Shown here: positions 28,009 through 36,431 of the stretch, piece after piece
How the letters are laid out: the number at the start of each line of letters is the position of its first letter
Position numbering within the stretch: position 1 is the first letter of the stretch
DNA from: Snuella sedimenti
GTDB lineage: Bacteria; Bacteroidota; Bacteroidia; Flavobacteriales; Flavobacteriaceae
DNA: 64,000 bases
Assembly: GCF_016428595.1 (NCBI RefSeq)
Contig: NZ_JAELVQ010000001.1
Coordinates: 310,001-374,000, forward strand
Direction: 5' to 3'
The notes under the pieces: model-generated
The model's database searches: none
The model's input: the letters and a program-made list of their open reading frames with translations, nothing else
Told to the model about the DNA's origin: nothing
Program-made: the position numbers and the translations under genes

Positions 28009-28047
28009 TTTAGATAGTTTAACACGTTGCGTTTTTTGATAAAAGTC

Positions 28048-28165
28048 TGTCAACTCGAGTGAATTTCACATTTTAAACTAGTAAAATTTGTATCGAGAAT
28101 AAGAATTTTAATCTTTGAATAGTTCTCGATACGATTTTTTTATCACAAAATCACTCGAACTGACA
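28048..28165. repeat. Element B copy 1 (palindromic MITE-like, 118 bp)
   Basis: Ends are inverted: TGTCAACTCGAGTGA on the left and TCACTCGAACTGACA on the right (13 of 15 pair). An inner inverted repeat, TATCGAGAA and TTCTCGATA, can form a central hairpin. A second copy in the opposite orientation lies at 30542-30659. No coding capacity. It occupies the gap between the T9SS gene start and the dgt stop. Confidence 0.85.
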
Positions 28166-28262
28166 TTTTTGAAACTAGTCTGACTCAAAATGCACAACGG
28201 GTACAGTTTATACTTCTATAAATATAGAGAATTAACATCTTAAAATCAACAACATAAATACA

Positions 28263-29606
28263 TCACGCAATATTAATACCCTTAATTTTATTAAATAACA
28301 GGATTGCATAACTATCAGACATATTGGCAACTATACGACAAACGGACAAAATTCTCACATATAGGGAGTCGCATGCAACGCTATTATTTTCAGGTAATAA
28401 ATGCAATATTAACTTATCGTAATTGGACGCATTATTTTTATAAGTGTTATTAACGGCTCCTATAAACACATTTAACAACTCAGATAAGACCCTATAGCCC
28501 GCAATTTCCTTTTCTATAACCTCTTTACTCTGATAGACTTTTTCGATGCTTATTTTAATAATATCGTTAATCTGTGCTTCGTATTTGCTTTTATCCAATA
28601 ACGCATGACTAAATTCACCTTTTAAAATAGCGTCTTCGTTAGTCATAAAAACATTTACTACTTCATTAATTAAGGTGTTAATAGCCAGAGCTCGTAAATA
28701 ACTAACTCGATCTTGCATGCTTTGGAGCTGATGGTACTTTTTTGTATTTATTGAATCCCGCACCAGGTTTATTAAATACTCTAAAGCAAACTCTTCTTGA
28801 ATAAGCCCCAAATTGATGCCATCTTCAAAATCAATAATAGTATAACAAATATCGTCGGCCGCTTCAACCAAAAACGCTAATGGATGTCTTGAAAAGCTTA
28901 TATCACTTTGACTTCTTTTCAATAGTCCCAATTCGTTTGCTACATCTATAAAAGCATCTTTCTCACTTTGAAAAAAACCATACTTCTTATCTGCAATATG
29001 TTTTGTTGGCTTTTTAGGCAATGATTCTTTAGGATACTTCATAAAAGCTCCAAGGGTAGCATAACTTAAACGCAAACCACCTTCACGACCAGCCCTACTT
29101 TCGGTTAAAATTTTGAATCCATTGGCGTTTCCTTCAAAATCACATAAATCCTGATATTCTTTTGCGGTTAATTGTTCTTTAAACTTCCTTCCAATACCAT
29201 TTTTAAAATATTCGCCTACCGCTTTTTCCCCTGAATGTCCAAATGGTGGATTCCCAATATCATGCGCCAATGCAGCCGCTGCTACAATAGCACCAAAATC
29301 GTTAGCTTGGTAACCGTGCACATTTTGTAAATGTGGATATTTTTCTAATACTTTTTGACCAACCAATCGCCCTAAAGAGCGTCCTACGACACTAACCTCC
29401 AGGCTATGTGTTAAACGTGTATGGACAAAGTCGGTTTGAGACAAAGGGATCACTTGTGTTTTATCTTGTAAGCTCCTAAATTCTGAAGAAAATATAACCC
29501 TGTCGTAATCTACTTCAAATCCCAAACGGGTTTCATCCTGTTCTTTTCGAATGCGTTTATTGGTGTCCCCAAAACGTTTTAAAGATAGTAACTGCTCCCA
29601 ATTCAT
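28263..29606 (-). CDS. dgt: dGTP triphosphohydrolase (dGTPase)
   Basis: This 447-residue HD-domain hydrolase splits dGTP to deoxyguanosine and triphosphate. The metal-binding motif is AALAHDIGNPPFGHSGEKAV, with an upstream RLTHSLEVSVVGRSLG histidine and a downstream VEAADDICYTIID aspartate completing the HD site. N-terminal RFRSLQDKTQVIPL-type sequence is typical of Dgt. The length fits the type 1 and type 2 families. It is a single gene bracketed by inverted copies of element B at 28.1 and 30.6 kb. Confidence 0.93.
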   Translation of the reverse strand: MNWEQLLSLKRFGDTNKRIRKEQDETRLGFEVDYDRVIFSSEFRSLQDKTQVIPLSQTDFVHTRLTHSLEVSVVGRSLGRLVGQKVLEKYPHLQNVHGYQANDFGAIVAAAALAHDIGNPPFGHSGEKAVGEYFKNGIGRKFKEQLTAKEYQDLCDFEGNANGFKILTESRAGREGGLRLSYATLGAFMKYPKESLPKKPTKHIADKKYGFFQSEKDAFIDVANELGLLKRSQSDISFSRHPLAFLVEAADDICYTIIDFEDGINLGLIQEEFALEYLINLVRDSINTKKYHQLQSMQDRVSYLRALAINTLINEVVNVFMTNEDAILKGEFSHALLDKSKYEAQINDIIKISIEKVYQSKEVIEKEIAGYRVLSELLNVFIGAVNNTYKNNASNYDKLILHLLPENNSVACDSLYVRILSVCRIVANMSDSYAILLFNKIKGINIA

Positions 29607-29668
29607 AATATAATTTTAAAGGGAGCAAGATAGCTAAATTCAATAAGTTTTAGCTTTTAAATTATGAT

Positions 29669-29742
29669 AACATTATGGTAACATTCAATATAAATACTTA
29701 ATATTTAAATAACATTTTAGCGGTGTTAAACAGTTTTCTTTG
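29669..29742 (+). promoter_or_regulatory. Pho-like array and promoter of the carboxypeptidase-regulatory gene
   Basis: AAC triplets at 29669 and 29680 (11 bp apart), and AAT/AAC at 29700 and 29711 (11 bp apart), precede a -7-like box TTTCTTTG (29735-29742). The last AAC starts 24 bases before the box. The same 24-base register recurs at five other promoters of this island. Element A is inserted between this promoter and the gene start. Binding by a PhoB-type regulator is inferred from the neighbouring phosphate genes. Confidence 0.5.
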
Positions 29743-29770
29743 CAACGTATATTTACTATACCGTGTAGTT

Positions 29771-29918
29771 ATGAAACGAGCATTAAGAAATTTTAAAAAT
29801 TACTTCACAAAAGGAAATGTTTAAAATTTTTAATGAGAGAACGAGTGTAAGGAGTGGTTGCACACGTTCTTAATTTTATAATTACAATAAAATCAATTAA
29901 TTACTAAAATTTAAACGT
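29771..29918 (+). repeat. Element A copy 3 (start-codon repeat before a GTG start)
   Basis: Begins ATGAAACGAGCATTAAG with the 17-codon mini-ORF. Its hairpin arms are AGAACGAGTGT and GCACACGTTCT, pairing with one A-A mismatch and one G-U pair. The tail ends TTTAAACGT before GTGAAA, the start of the next gene. If the element ended with variable A or G and duplicated TGAAA, this would explain why some downstream genes start with ATG and others with GTG. Confidence 0.85.
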
Positions 29919-30299
29919 GTGAAACATTTGGCTTTACTTTCTTTTTTGTTGTTTACCTCTTTTTGTTTTGGACAAAACAATGGAATGATTGTTGGGAAAA
30001 TAATGGACAAAGAACTTGACAATTCCCCTTTAGTACTTGCTAACGTATCAGTTAAAGGCACCGATTTAAGAGCGAACACCGATATTACCGGACTATTCCT
30101 TATCGAAAACCTAAAAGATGGCGACTACACCTTAGTTTGTAGCTTTCTTGGCTATGAAACTAAAGAAGTTAAAGTACGTGTTCAGTCGGAAAAACCAGCC
30201 GAAGTAAAATTATCGCTAGGAGCCAGCAGTATCTCTTTGGACGACCTTGAAGCCATTACCAGTATCGCTCAAAAAGAAGACAAAACCTCTACTAATTAA
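29919..30299 (+). CDS. stand-alone carboxypeptidase-regulatory-like domain protein
   Basis: This 126-residue protein uses GTG as start. A signal peptide ending FCFGQN is followed by one CarboxypepD_reg-like beta-sandwich (GKIMDKELDNSPLVLANVSV, SFLGYETKEVKV). It is a clear paralogue of the N-terminal extension of the TonB receptor at 30892, sharing KxxDKExxNxPLxxANVxxKGT and the S.LDDLEAIT / S.LDEVVITT region. It stops where the receptor's plug would begin. It may be a regulatory partner of a receptor or a remnant of one. Its promoter carries the island's Pho-like array. Confidence 0.8.
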   Translation: MKHLALLSFLLFTSFCFGQNNGMIVGKIMDKELDNSPLVLANVSVKGTDLRANTDITGLFLIENLKDGDYTLVCSFLGYETKEVKVRVQSEKPAEVKLSLGASSISLDDLEAITSIAQKEDKTSTN

Positions 30300-30541
30300 C
30301 AAAAACACCTGCTAGTTTCTTCGACTATCTAGCAGTTTCAAACACCAAATTACATTACCAATAAAGGCAAGAAATTAGTATTAGCCTAAAACAAAAACTC
30401 CCTAAACTTTAGTCAGTATTCTGTTAATAATCGATGTATTACAACCCGTTGCGCTTGTTGGAATAAAGAATTTTTATTGAAACGAACTATCCCCAAGATT
30501 ACACCTTAAGGAATTCTTCTCGATTAAATCAGTTTCAAAAA

Positions 30542-30659
30542 TGTCAGTTCAGTGATTTTTTGATAAAAAAATCGTATCGAGAACTATTTCAAAGATTAAA
30601 ATTTTTATTCTCGATATAAATTTCACTCGTTTTAAATACAAAATTCACTTGAATTAACA
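30542..30659. repeat. Element B copy 2 (palindromic MITE-like, 118 bp)
   Basis: This is the reverse complement of the element at 28048-28165 and exactly the same length. Its ends are TGTCAGTTCAGTGA and TCACTTGAATTAACA, more worn than in copy 1. The central TATCGAGAAC and TTCTCGATA hairpin is kept. The two copies face each other across dgt and the small GTG-start gene, so recombination between them could invert that segment. Confidence 0.85.
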
Positions 30660-30792
30660 GAATTTCATTAAAGTATACTACGGTTTGCTTCTCTTTTCCT
30701 TTTCATCATTGCTATGATATGTGAGTTTGATTAAGCTTAAAACTGTCCAGTAGCCAATGTTAACTTAATGTTTTTTCACCCCAACATTACAT

Positions 30793-30868
30793 AACCTTTA
30801 CATAACTTTTATATTACCATTGTTTAACCGATTGGTAACATCCCATTCATAGTGTGTTTCGTTCTTTG
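30793..30868 (+). promoter_or_regulatory. Pho-like array and promoter of the TonB receptor gene
   Basis: AAC (or TAC) triplets start at 30793, 30804, 30815, 30826 and 30837, exactly 11 bp apart. A -7-like box GTTCTTTG is at 30861-30868, 24 bases after the last triplet. Box and downstream context (TTCTTTGCA...AAAACTAATA) match the porin promoter at 36623. Eleven-base spacing of direct repeats is how PhoB/PhoP-type regulators bind. The regulator's identity is inferred. Confidence 0.62.
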
Positions 30869-30891
30869 CACCAAGATAAAAACTAATAAGA

Positions 30892-33630
30892 ATGAAAAAC
30901 ATCACACTATTATTAATACTCTTTGTAGTATCACTTTCCAATGCTCAAACCACTGGTTCCGTGGTTGGTAAATTAACCGACAAGGAGTACAATAATGAAC
31001 CATTGGCATTTGCAAACGTACTAATTAAAGGAACCACAAAAGGAACAACTTCTGACTTTGACGGTCTATACAGTCTTGACAACCTAGAAGCTGGCGACTA
31101 TATTTTACAGTTTAGTTTTGTAGGTTACGAAACTCAAGAAATCTCAGTAACAATAGTAGCCGGTAAAGTTACAGAAGTTAATGTCCCTATGGGAGCGAGT
31201 GCCGCTTCATTAGATGAGGTTGTTATTACTACCACTACTAAACGTGAAAGTGAAACAGCTTTGTTACTGGAACAGAAGAAAGCGGTTATAATTAAAGAAA
31301 GTATTGGAGCAGAAAGACTATCTAAAATTGGAGTGTCTGACGCTTCTGGAGCTACGACAAAAATCTCAGGCGTTACAAAAAGTGAAGGTTCGGGAGATAT
31401 ATACATTAGAGGATTGGGAGATCGATACTTATCGACAACGATGAATGGTTTACCAATTCCTTCTGATGACGTTAACAATAAAAACATCAATCTAAATTTA
31501 TTCTCTACAAGTATGATAGAGAATGTAGGTATCAGCAAAACCTATGCAACATCTAGCTATGCAGACCAAAGTTCTGGCAACGTTGATATCACATCAAAAA
31601 GTTACTCTAAAAAAGAGCTTTCTGTAACACTTTCATCTGGATACAATACTAATGTAATAGGATTAAACGGTTTTAAAAGCAGTATTATGTCTGATGACGT
31701 TACTTTAGGGTTTCATAAAAAACAATACGCTTTAGTCGATTTAATAACAAGACAAAGTTGGGATCCTGTTAACACAAAAAACATTGGCAACTACGGCATA
31801 CAGTTATCAGGAGGCACTAAGTTTGACGTTTTTGGAAAACAATTAAAATTACTTGTTGCCGGAAATCACTCTAAAAGCTATACGTACCAACAAGGAATCT
31901 TTAGAACCTTCAGATCAAATATCTTAGATAACGAGTTTACAGATGTAGAACAGTATAATACGACTACAAACTCTACAGGTTACATAAACTTAAATTTAAA
32001 ACTAAACGACAACAACAAACTTAAACTAAGTAGCTTGTCGGTTAATACTAGTAACGATGTTGTTTACGAGCAAGGTAGAAATGGCGAAGGGTATGTATTC
32101 GATCAAGACCCTCAAGAAGAAGGCGCTTTTGTTAGAGACCAAAACTTCAAACAAACTATCGTTTTGGTTAACCAACTGGAAGGTAGCCATAACTTAAGTG
32201 AAAAGAATGAATTAACATGGGCTACGGGCTACAACTACGTCTTTGCCCAAGAGCCAAATAGAATTCGTAATGAAGCTAATATTTTAGATGAAAATACAGT
32301 GCAATATGCGCACGTTGGTGATTTTCAACAACGGAAATCGAGTCAAAAAATTGAAGATACCGAATACAATGCTTATATAAACGATGCTTTTGAATTTGGC
32401 AAATTGGACGAAGATGAAAACTCTCCATATAAATTAAACATAGGAGCCAATTTCCGTCAAAAAGACCGTGTATTTAGCTCTTTATTTATTGGTGTTAGAG
32501 CGCGTGGTTTCCAAGTACCTAATATTGATAGTTTTTCTGAAACATTTACACCGGATAATTTCCAAAATGGTTTGGTTTTACGTGAAAGAGATCCAGACCG
32601 CTATGATGCCGACTTAAATGTTATCGCTGGTTATGCTAACTTAGATTTTGGCATTAACAAAAAGTTTTCTGGTAATGTTGGTATTCGCTTTGAAAGGGAT
32701 GAAATCAATGTGCTTTGGGATGTTGCCAACTATGTTGGGCGCGTAGGTTCTATTAAAAAAGAATATAACAACCTTTACCCAAGTGTAAACTTAAAATATG
32801 AATTAAACGAGAAAAACGCATTACGTTTAGCATCTAGTTTAACTCAAACACTTCCTGAATTCAAGGAAATTGCACCTTTTGAGTACGTTTCACCTACAGG
32901 TCGTGTAACCAGAGGTAATCCTGACTTAGAAAAATCAGACGTACTAAACATTGATTTAAAGTATGAGTTTTTCCCGAGTAATGGTCAATTAATTTCGGCT
33001 ACAGGATTCTATAAAAACATTAAAAACCCTATCAACTTAGCACAAACCAGGGGGTCTGCAGGAATTTTTGAATACAACAATACTGGGGACAAAGCACAAG
33101 TATATGGACTTGAATTAGAAACAAGATTAGATTTAATTAAAAACGAAGAGGACAAAAGCCTTTTAGATTTTAATGCGAATCTTACCAAAATGTGGTTTAA
33201 TCAAGATTTATTTAGAGAGTATCAATACAAGGATGTTACAGAAACCGATTTACAAGGTGCTTCCGATTTAATCTTAAATGGGTCGTTAAGCTACAACAGC
33301 AATACCGAAAGAGAATTTTCTGCAACACTTACAGGTAACTATGCATCAGACAAAATCTTTGCTTTAGGATCTCCTGAAGACTTTGATAACAGCGATGTGC
33401 TTTACAACGATCAAATTATTGAAAAAGGATTTGTCACTATGGATTTAGTAGTTAGTAAAGAAATCACAAAGAAACTACAATTAAAATTTGTTGGCAGAAA
33501 CCTTTTAAACCCTAAAATTGAACAAATACAGGCTGTAAGAAATATTAGTTCTGGGGTTGAAACCATCGAAACAGTGAGTTCTTACAAGAAAGGTAGCCTA
33601 TTAAGCTTAAGCTTAAAATACACATTTTAA
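30892..33630 (+). CDS. TonB-dependent receptor with carboxypeptidase-regulatory extension
   Basis: This 912-residue outer-membrane receptor has a signal peptide (to about SLSNAQ), a CarboxypepD_reg-like domain (residues 20-110), a TonB plug with the IRGLGDRYLSTTMNGLPIPS motif, and a 22-strand barrel ending in the aromatic SLKYTF. No SusD partner follows. Instead the next gene codes for a beta-solenoid lipoprotein. Its 11-bp-periodic array, shared with the porin and PiT genes, suggests a role in taking up phosphate or an organic phosphorus compound. The substrate is not shown by the sequence. Confidence 0.9.
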   Translation: MKNITLLLILFVVSLSNAQTTGSVVGKLTDKEYNNEPLAFANVLIKGTTKGTTSDFDGLYSLDNLEAGDYILQFSFVGYETQEISVTIVAGKVTEVNVPMGASAASLDEVVITTTTKRESETALLLEQKKAVIIKESIGAERLSKIGVSDASGATTKISGVTKSEGSGDIYIRGLGDRYLSTTMNGLPIPSDDVNNKNINLNLFSTSMIENVGISKTYATSSYADQSSGNVDITSKSYSKKELSVTLSSGYNTNVIGLNGFKSSIMSDDVTLGFHKKQYALVDLITRQSWDPVNTKNIGNYGIQLSGGTKFDVFGKQLKLLVAGNHSKSYTYQQGIFRTFRSNILDNEFTDVEQYNTTTNSTGYINLNLKLNDNNKLKLSSLSVNTSNDVVYEQGRNGEGYVFDQDPQEEGAFVRDQNFKQTIVLVNQLEGSHNLSEKNELTWATGYNYVFAQEPNRIRNEANILDENTVQYAHVGDFQQRKSSQKIEDTEYNAYINDAFEFGKLDEDENSPYKLNIGANFRQKDRVFSSLFIGVRARGFQVPNIDSFSETFTPDNFQNGLVLRERDPDRYDADLNVIAGYANLDFGINKKFSGNVGIRFERDEINVLWDVANYVGRVGSIKKEYNNLYPSVNLKYELNEKNALRLASSLTQTLPEFKEIAPFEYVSPTGRVTRGNPDLEKSDVLNIDLKYEFFPSNGQLISATGFYKNIKNPINLAQTRGSAGIFEYNNTGDKAQVYGLELETRLDLIKNEEDKSLLDFNANLTKMWFNQDLFREYQYKDVTETDLQGASDLILNGSLSYNSNTEREFSATLTGNYASDKIFALGSPEDFDNSDVLYNDQIIEKGFVTMDLVVSKEITKKLQLKFVGRNLLNPKIEQIQAVRNISSGVETIETVSSYKKGSLLSLSLKYTF

Positions 33631-33635
33631 ATCAG

Positions 33636-33739
33636 TTAACATTAAGTTAACAAATAGCATTCGTCGCAAAGCAAAGGTAACCTATGTTTAATATTAGGTT
33701 AATAGTCAACAAACACTTGAGTCTTTACTTTGCGACGAA
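33636..33739 (+). promoter_or_regulatory. Pho-like array, inverted repeat and promoter before the beta-solenoid lipoprotein
   Basis: Two units, TTAACATTAAG and TTAACAAATAG, lie head to tail at 33636-33657. A second set has AAT/AAT/AAC at 33690, 33701 and 33712. The -7-like box TTACTTTG (33725-33732) starts 24 bases after the 33701 triplet. A perfect 12-bp inverted repeat, TTCGTCGCAAAG (33660-33671) and CTTTGCGACGAA (33728-33739), spans the promoter, its right arm overlapping the -7 box. The loop is long, so it looks like two opposed sites rather than a hairpin. Confidence 0.58.
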
Positions 33740-33781
33740 ATTATATACTGAAAGCGTAAACAAAAAACTAATTAAAAAAAC

Positions 33782-35833
33782 ATGAAAAAATCATTTCTAC
33801 ATTTATTCAAAGCATTTTCAGTAGCAGCCATTGCTATTGCAGCTACAAGTTGTGATTCTGACGCCCCTGCACCAATAGGCTCTGAAGACACCGAAGTAAT
33901 GAAAAACTTAGAAGCAGGTATTTTAAAAGGTGAGTTGAAAGAATCCTATACACTTAATGCTTCTGTACAATATAATTTAACAGGACAATTTACAATTCAT
34001 GATGGCGTGTCCTTAACTATTCCTGCAGGAACTAAAATTCTTGCTGATGCCAATGGAACAGATGTATATATCGCTACTTTAAAAGGTGGCCAAATTAACA
34101 TTAATGGTACTGCTGGTAATCCTGTGGTCATGTCTTCTGCTGAAGGTAACCCTGGTGACTGGGGGGGCTTAACGCTTTGTGGCAAAGCTACTACTACTGC
34201 TGGTATTGATGCTGAGGCCGAAGTTGGAGGCTTCATTTACGGTGGAACTGATGATGAAGACAGTTCAGGTATTATTAGATACTTACAAATTGTTGGTACA
34301 GGTGCTCAAATTAATCCTGAATCTCAATACAACGGAGTATCTTTCTATGCAGTTGGATCAGGTACTTTAGTAGATAATGTTGCTGTAATCAATGGATCTG
34401 ACGATGGTGTTGAATTCTTCGGTGGTACAGTATCTGTTTCTAACTTATACTTAGAAAACAACGATGATGATGCCATCGACTGGACTGAAGGATGGAATGG
34501 TTCAGTAGATAATGCATATATCTCTCATACTGTTGCTGGTTTCTCTACTGCTTTTGAGGGCGATAAAGCTAACGGCAATCCAAAATTCAATAACATTACG
34601 GCTATCTCCACTGTTGGAGGTACTGCATTACAATTTAAGAAAGAATCGGGAGGAACCATTTCTGGTTTATCTTTAAGTGGTTATGATATAGATTTAGACA
34701 TGAAAGATGGTGGAACACTTTCTAATGTGGTTTTCGTTGATGGGTATACTCCTGTTGCAATGGTTGAAGACGATAATACTACACCTGATGTAGACGAAAG
34801 CATCTATAGTTTTGCTTTAAATACAACTGTAGTTCCTACTGTAGATATCGCTGACTTTGACTGGGTAGACACAGACATATCCTTCGATAGCGCTGTATTG
34901 CAAGGAGCTGTTACCGGAGATGTAACTTTGGATGCTTCAGTAAGTTATACGTTAAACTCTTCTTATATTGTACAGTCTGGTGCTTCTTTAACAATTCCTG
35001 CAGGAACAAAAATTACTGCTAGAGCTGGTGGTACTGGTGTTTACATCGCCGTCTTACAAGGGGGTCAAATCTTTATCGAAGGAACTGAAACGAACCCTGT
35101 TGTAATCTCTTCTATCAATGCAGAAGCAGGTGACTGGGGAGGCTTAACCATTTGTGGAAATGCTACAACCTCTGCTGGTGTTGATGCTACTGCTGAAATT
35201 GGTGGTTTTATTTACGGTGGCACTAATGACGCTGATAACTCAGGTACAGTTAAAAACCTAGTAATTAAAGGTACTGGCGCTCAAATTAACTCTGAGTCAC
35301 AATACAATGGAGTGTCATTCTACGCTGTAGGTTCTGGTACTACTATAGAGAATATCGCTGTAATCAATGGTGATGACGATGGTGTTGAATTTTTTGGAGG
35401 TACGGTTTCTGTAACCAACTTATACCTAGAAAACTGTAGTGATGATGCAATTGACTGGACAGAAGGGTGGAATGGAACTGTAGACAACGCTTACATTTCT
35501 CATACAGTCGCTAACTTCTCTACTGCTTTTGAAGGAGATAAAGCTAACGGCAACCCAAAATTCAATAACATTACGGCCATCTCGACTGTTGGAGGTACTG
35601 CATTGCAGTTTAAAAAAGAATCTGGTGGAACAATTACTGGATTACACTTATCTGGTTACGATGCTGACTTAGATATGAAAGATGGTGGCGCCTTATCAAA
35701 TGTTCAAATTGCTGGATCTGATGCTGATGCTACGTTAATTTCTGGAGAAACAACTAAGTATACCTTAAATTCAGGTAAAGATGCCACTGCATTAGACATC
35801 TCGACTTGGACTTGGAAAAATGCAAGTTTATAG
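33782..35833 (+). CDS. lipoprotein with two tandem beta-solenoid units
   Basis: This 683-residue lipoprotein has its signal ending AATSC (Cys24). Two long repeats of about 275 residues each (roughly residues 50-320 and 375-645) have the short-period V-N-x-G pattern of right-handed beta-helix proteins. Many stretches are identical in both halves, such as QYNGVSFYAVGSGT and FSTAFEGDKANGNPKFNNIT. Aspartate-rich loops (NGSDDGVEFFGGT, DDDAIDWTEGWNG) could bind cations. It follows a TonB receptor and has its own Pho-like promoter, so it may be a surface partner of that receptor. Its function is unknown. Confidence 0.82.
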   Translation: MKKSFLHLFKAFSVAAIAIAATSCDSDAPAPIGSEDTEVMKNLEAGILKGELKESYTLNASVQYNLTGQFTIHDGVSLTIPAGTKILADANGTDVYIATLKGGQININGTAGNPVVMSSAEGNPGDWGGLTLCGKATTTAGIDAEAEVGGFIYGGTDDEDSSGIIRYLQIVGTGAQINPESQYNGVSFYAVGSGTLVDNVAVINGSDDGVEFFGGTVSVSNLYLENNDDDAIDWTEGWNGSVDNAYISHTVAGFSTAFEGDKANGNPKFNNITAISTVGGTALQFKKESGGTISGLSLSGYDIDLDMKDGGTLSNVVFVDGYTPVAMVEDDNTTPDVDESIYSFALNTTVVPTVDIADFDWVDTDISFDSAVLQGAVTGDVTLDASVSYTLNSSYIVQSGASLTIPAGTKITARAGGTGVYIAVLQGGQIFIEGTETNPVVISSINAEAGDWGGLTICGNATTSAGVDATAEIGGFIYGGTNDADNSGTVKNLVIKGTGAQINSESQYNGVSFYAVGSGTTIENIAVINGDDDGVEFFGGTVSVTNLYLENCSDDAIDWTEGWNGTVDNAYISHTVANFSTAFEGDKANGNPKFNNITAISTVGGTALQFKKESGGTITGLHLSGYDADLDMKDGGALSNVQIAGSDADATLISGETTKYTLNSGKDATALDISTWTWKNASL

Positions 35834-35857
35834 TCGTTAGACAAAATAACTTGATAA

Positions 35858-35897
35858 AAACACAAAAAGCATCCCGATCGGGATGCTTTTTGTGTTT
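35858..35897. terminator. bidirectional terminator after the beta-solenoid gene
   Basis: A near-perfect 40-base palindrome with the core GCATCCCGATCGGGATGC is flanked by AAACACAAAAA on the left and TTTTTGTGTTT on the right. It ends the lipoprotein gene and, from the other strand, the YwqK-like gene. Confidence 0.9.
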
Positions 35898-35910
35898 GAT
35901 GCCATTTAGT

Positions 35911-36270
35911 TTAAAATTCCGATTTTTCTTTAACCTCGGTTTCTTTTAAACCTGCTATCGCATTAGCGTCATAATCTACTTCTTTTACTGTTTCTTTGGT
36001 CCAGTAAAACCATTTGCCGACTTTCTTCCCATTATCATAATTACCTGAAACAATTTTTTTGCCTTCTGTGTTAAAACTTAACCACTCCCCTTGTAGTTTA
36101 CCATCTGTTGTGTAAGTCCCTGTTTGGCTTACAACACCATTGTCATGATAGTAAACAACCTCAATAAGGTTTGTTTCTTTATTAAATTTTAAATCTCTCT
36201 TTTGCTTTTGTTGCGCAAAAGAAACCACAGTAATGAAAAAGGCAATGAAAATTAAAACTGAATTCTTCAT
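35911..36270 (-). CDS. exported YwqK/MORN-repeat protein
   Basis: This 119-residue protein starts at the ATG at 36270. The longer frame to 36315 is rejected because a promoter -7 box (36300-36307) lies inside it. A signal peptide (IFIAFFITVVSFAQ) precedes MORN-like repeats of the YwqK family: YYHDNGVVSQTGTYTTDGKLQGEW, IVSGNYDNGKKVGKWFYW. Such proteins are often labelled antitoxins but in Bacteroidota are usually exported and of unknown role. Its promoter array suggests phosphate control along with its neighbours. Confidence 0.8.
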   Translation of the reverse strand: MKNSVLIFIAFFITVVSFAQQKQKRDLKFNKETNLIEVVYYHDNGVVSQTGTYTTDGKLQGEWLSFNTEGKKIVSGNYDNGKKVGKWFYWTKETVKEVDYDANAIAGLKETEVKEKSEF

Positions 36271-36299
36271 AATTATGGGGTTTTTAACATTTATATATC

Positions 36300-36353
36300 C
36301 AAAGATACGAAACACATAACTTTAAATCAACATTCACATAACATTAATTTAAC
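36300..36353 (-). promoter_or_regulatory. promoter and four-unit Pho-like array of the YwqK-like gene
   Basis: On the minus strand TATCTTTG (36307 to 36300) is a perfect -7 box. Upstream on that strand GTT triplets begin at 36353, 36342, 36331 and 36320, all 11 bp apart; the 36331 triplet starts 24 bases before the box. Read on the plus strand these are AAC at 36318, 36329, 36340 and 36351. The register matches the other promoters but the orientation of the unit is reversed. Confidence 0.58.
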
Positions 36354-36431
36354 ATTAAGATTGCAGTCCTCTGTTTTAAAAATATTTACACAAAAGAAGA
36401 CTACATAGTATTAATTAATAATTAGTTAATG

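Larger units (their letters stand above)
30300..30891. other. 592-base intergenic region
   Basis: Contents: element B copy 2 at 30542-30659, a GAATTCTTCTCGATTAAAT stretch at 30511-30529 that resembles one at 45925, and the long 11-bp-periodic array plus promoter of the TonB receptor at its right end. No open frame worth calling and no RNA gene was seen. There is no obvious terminator after the carboxypeptidase-regulatory gene. Confidence 0.7.

Noticed and set aside
24850-28053. Upstream TTG start for the T9SS protein
   Set aside because: The extra 15 codons lie in element B, and ATG at 28008 is followed by a proper signal-anchor segment.
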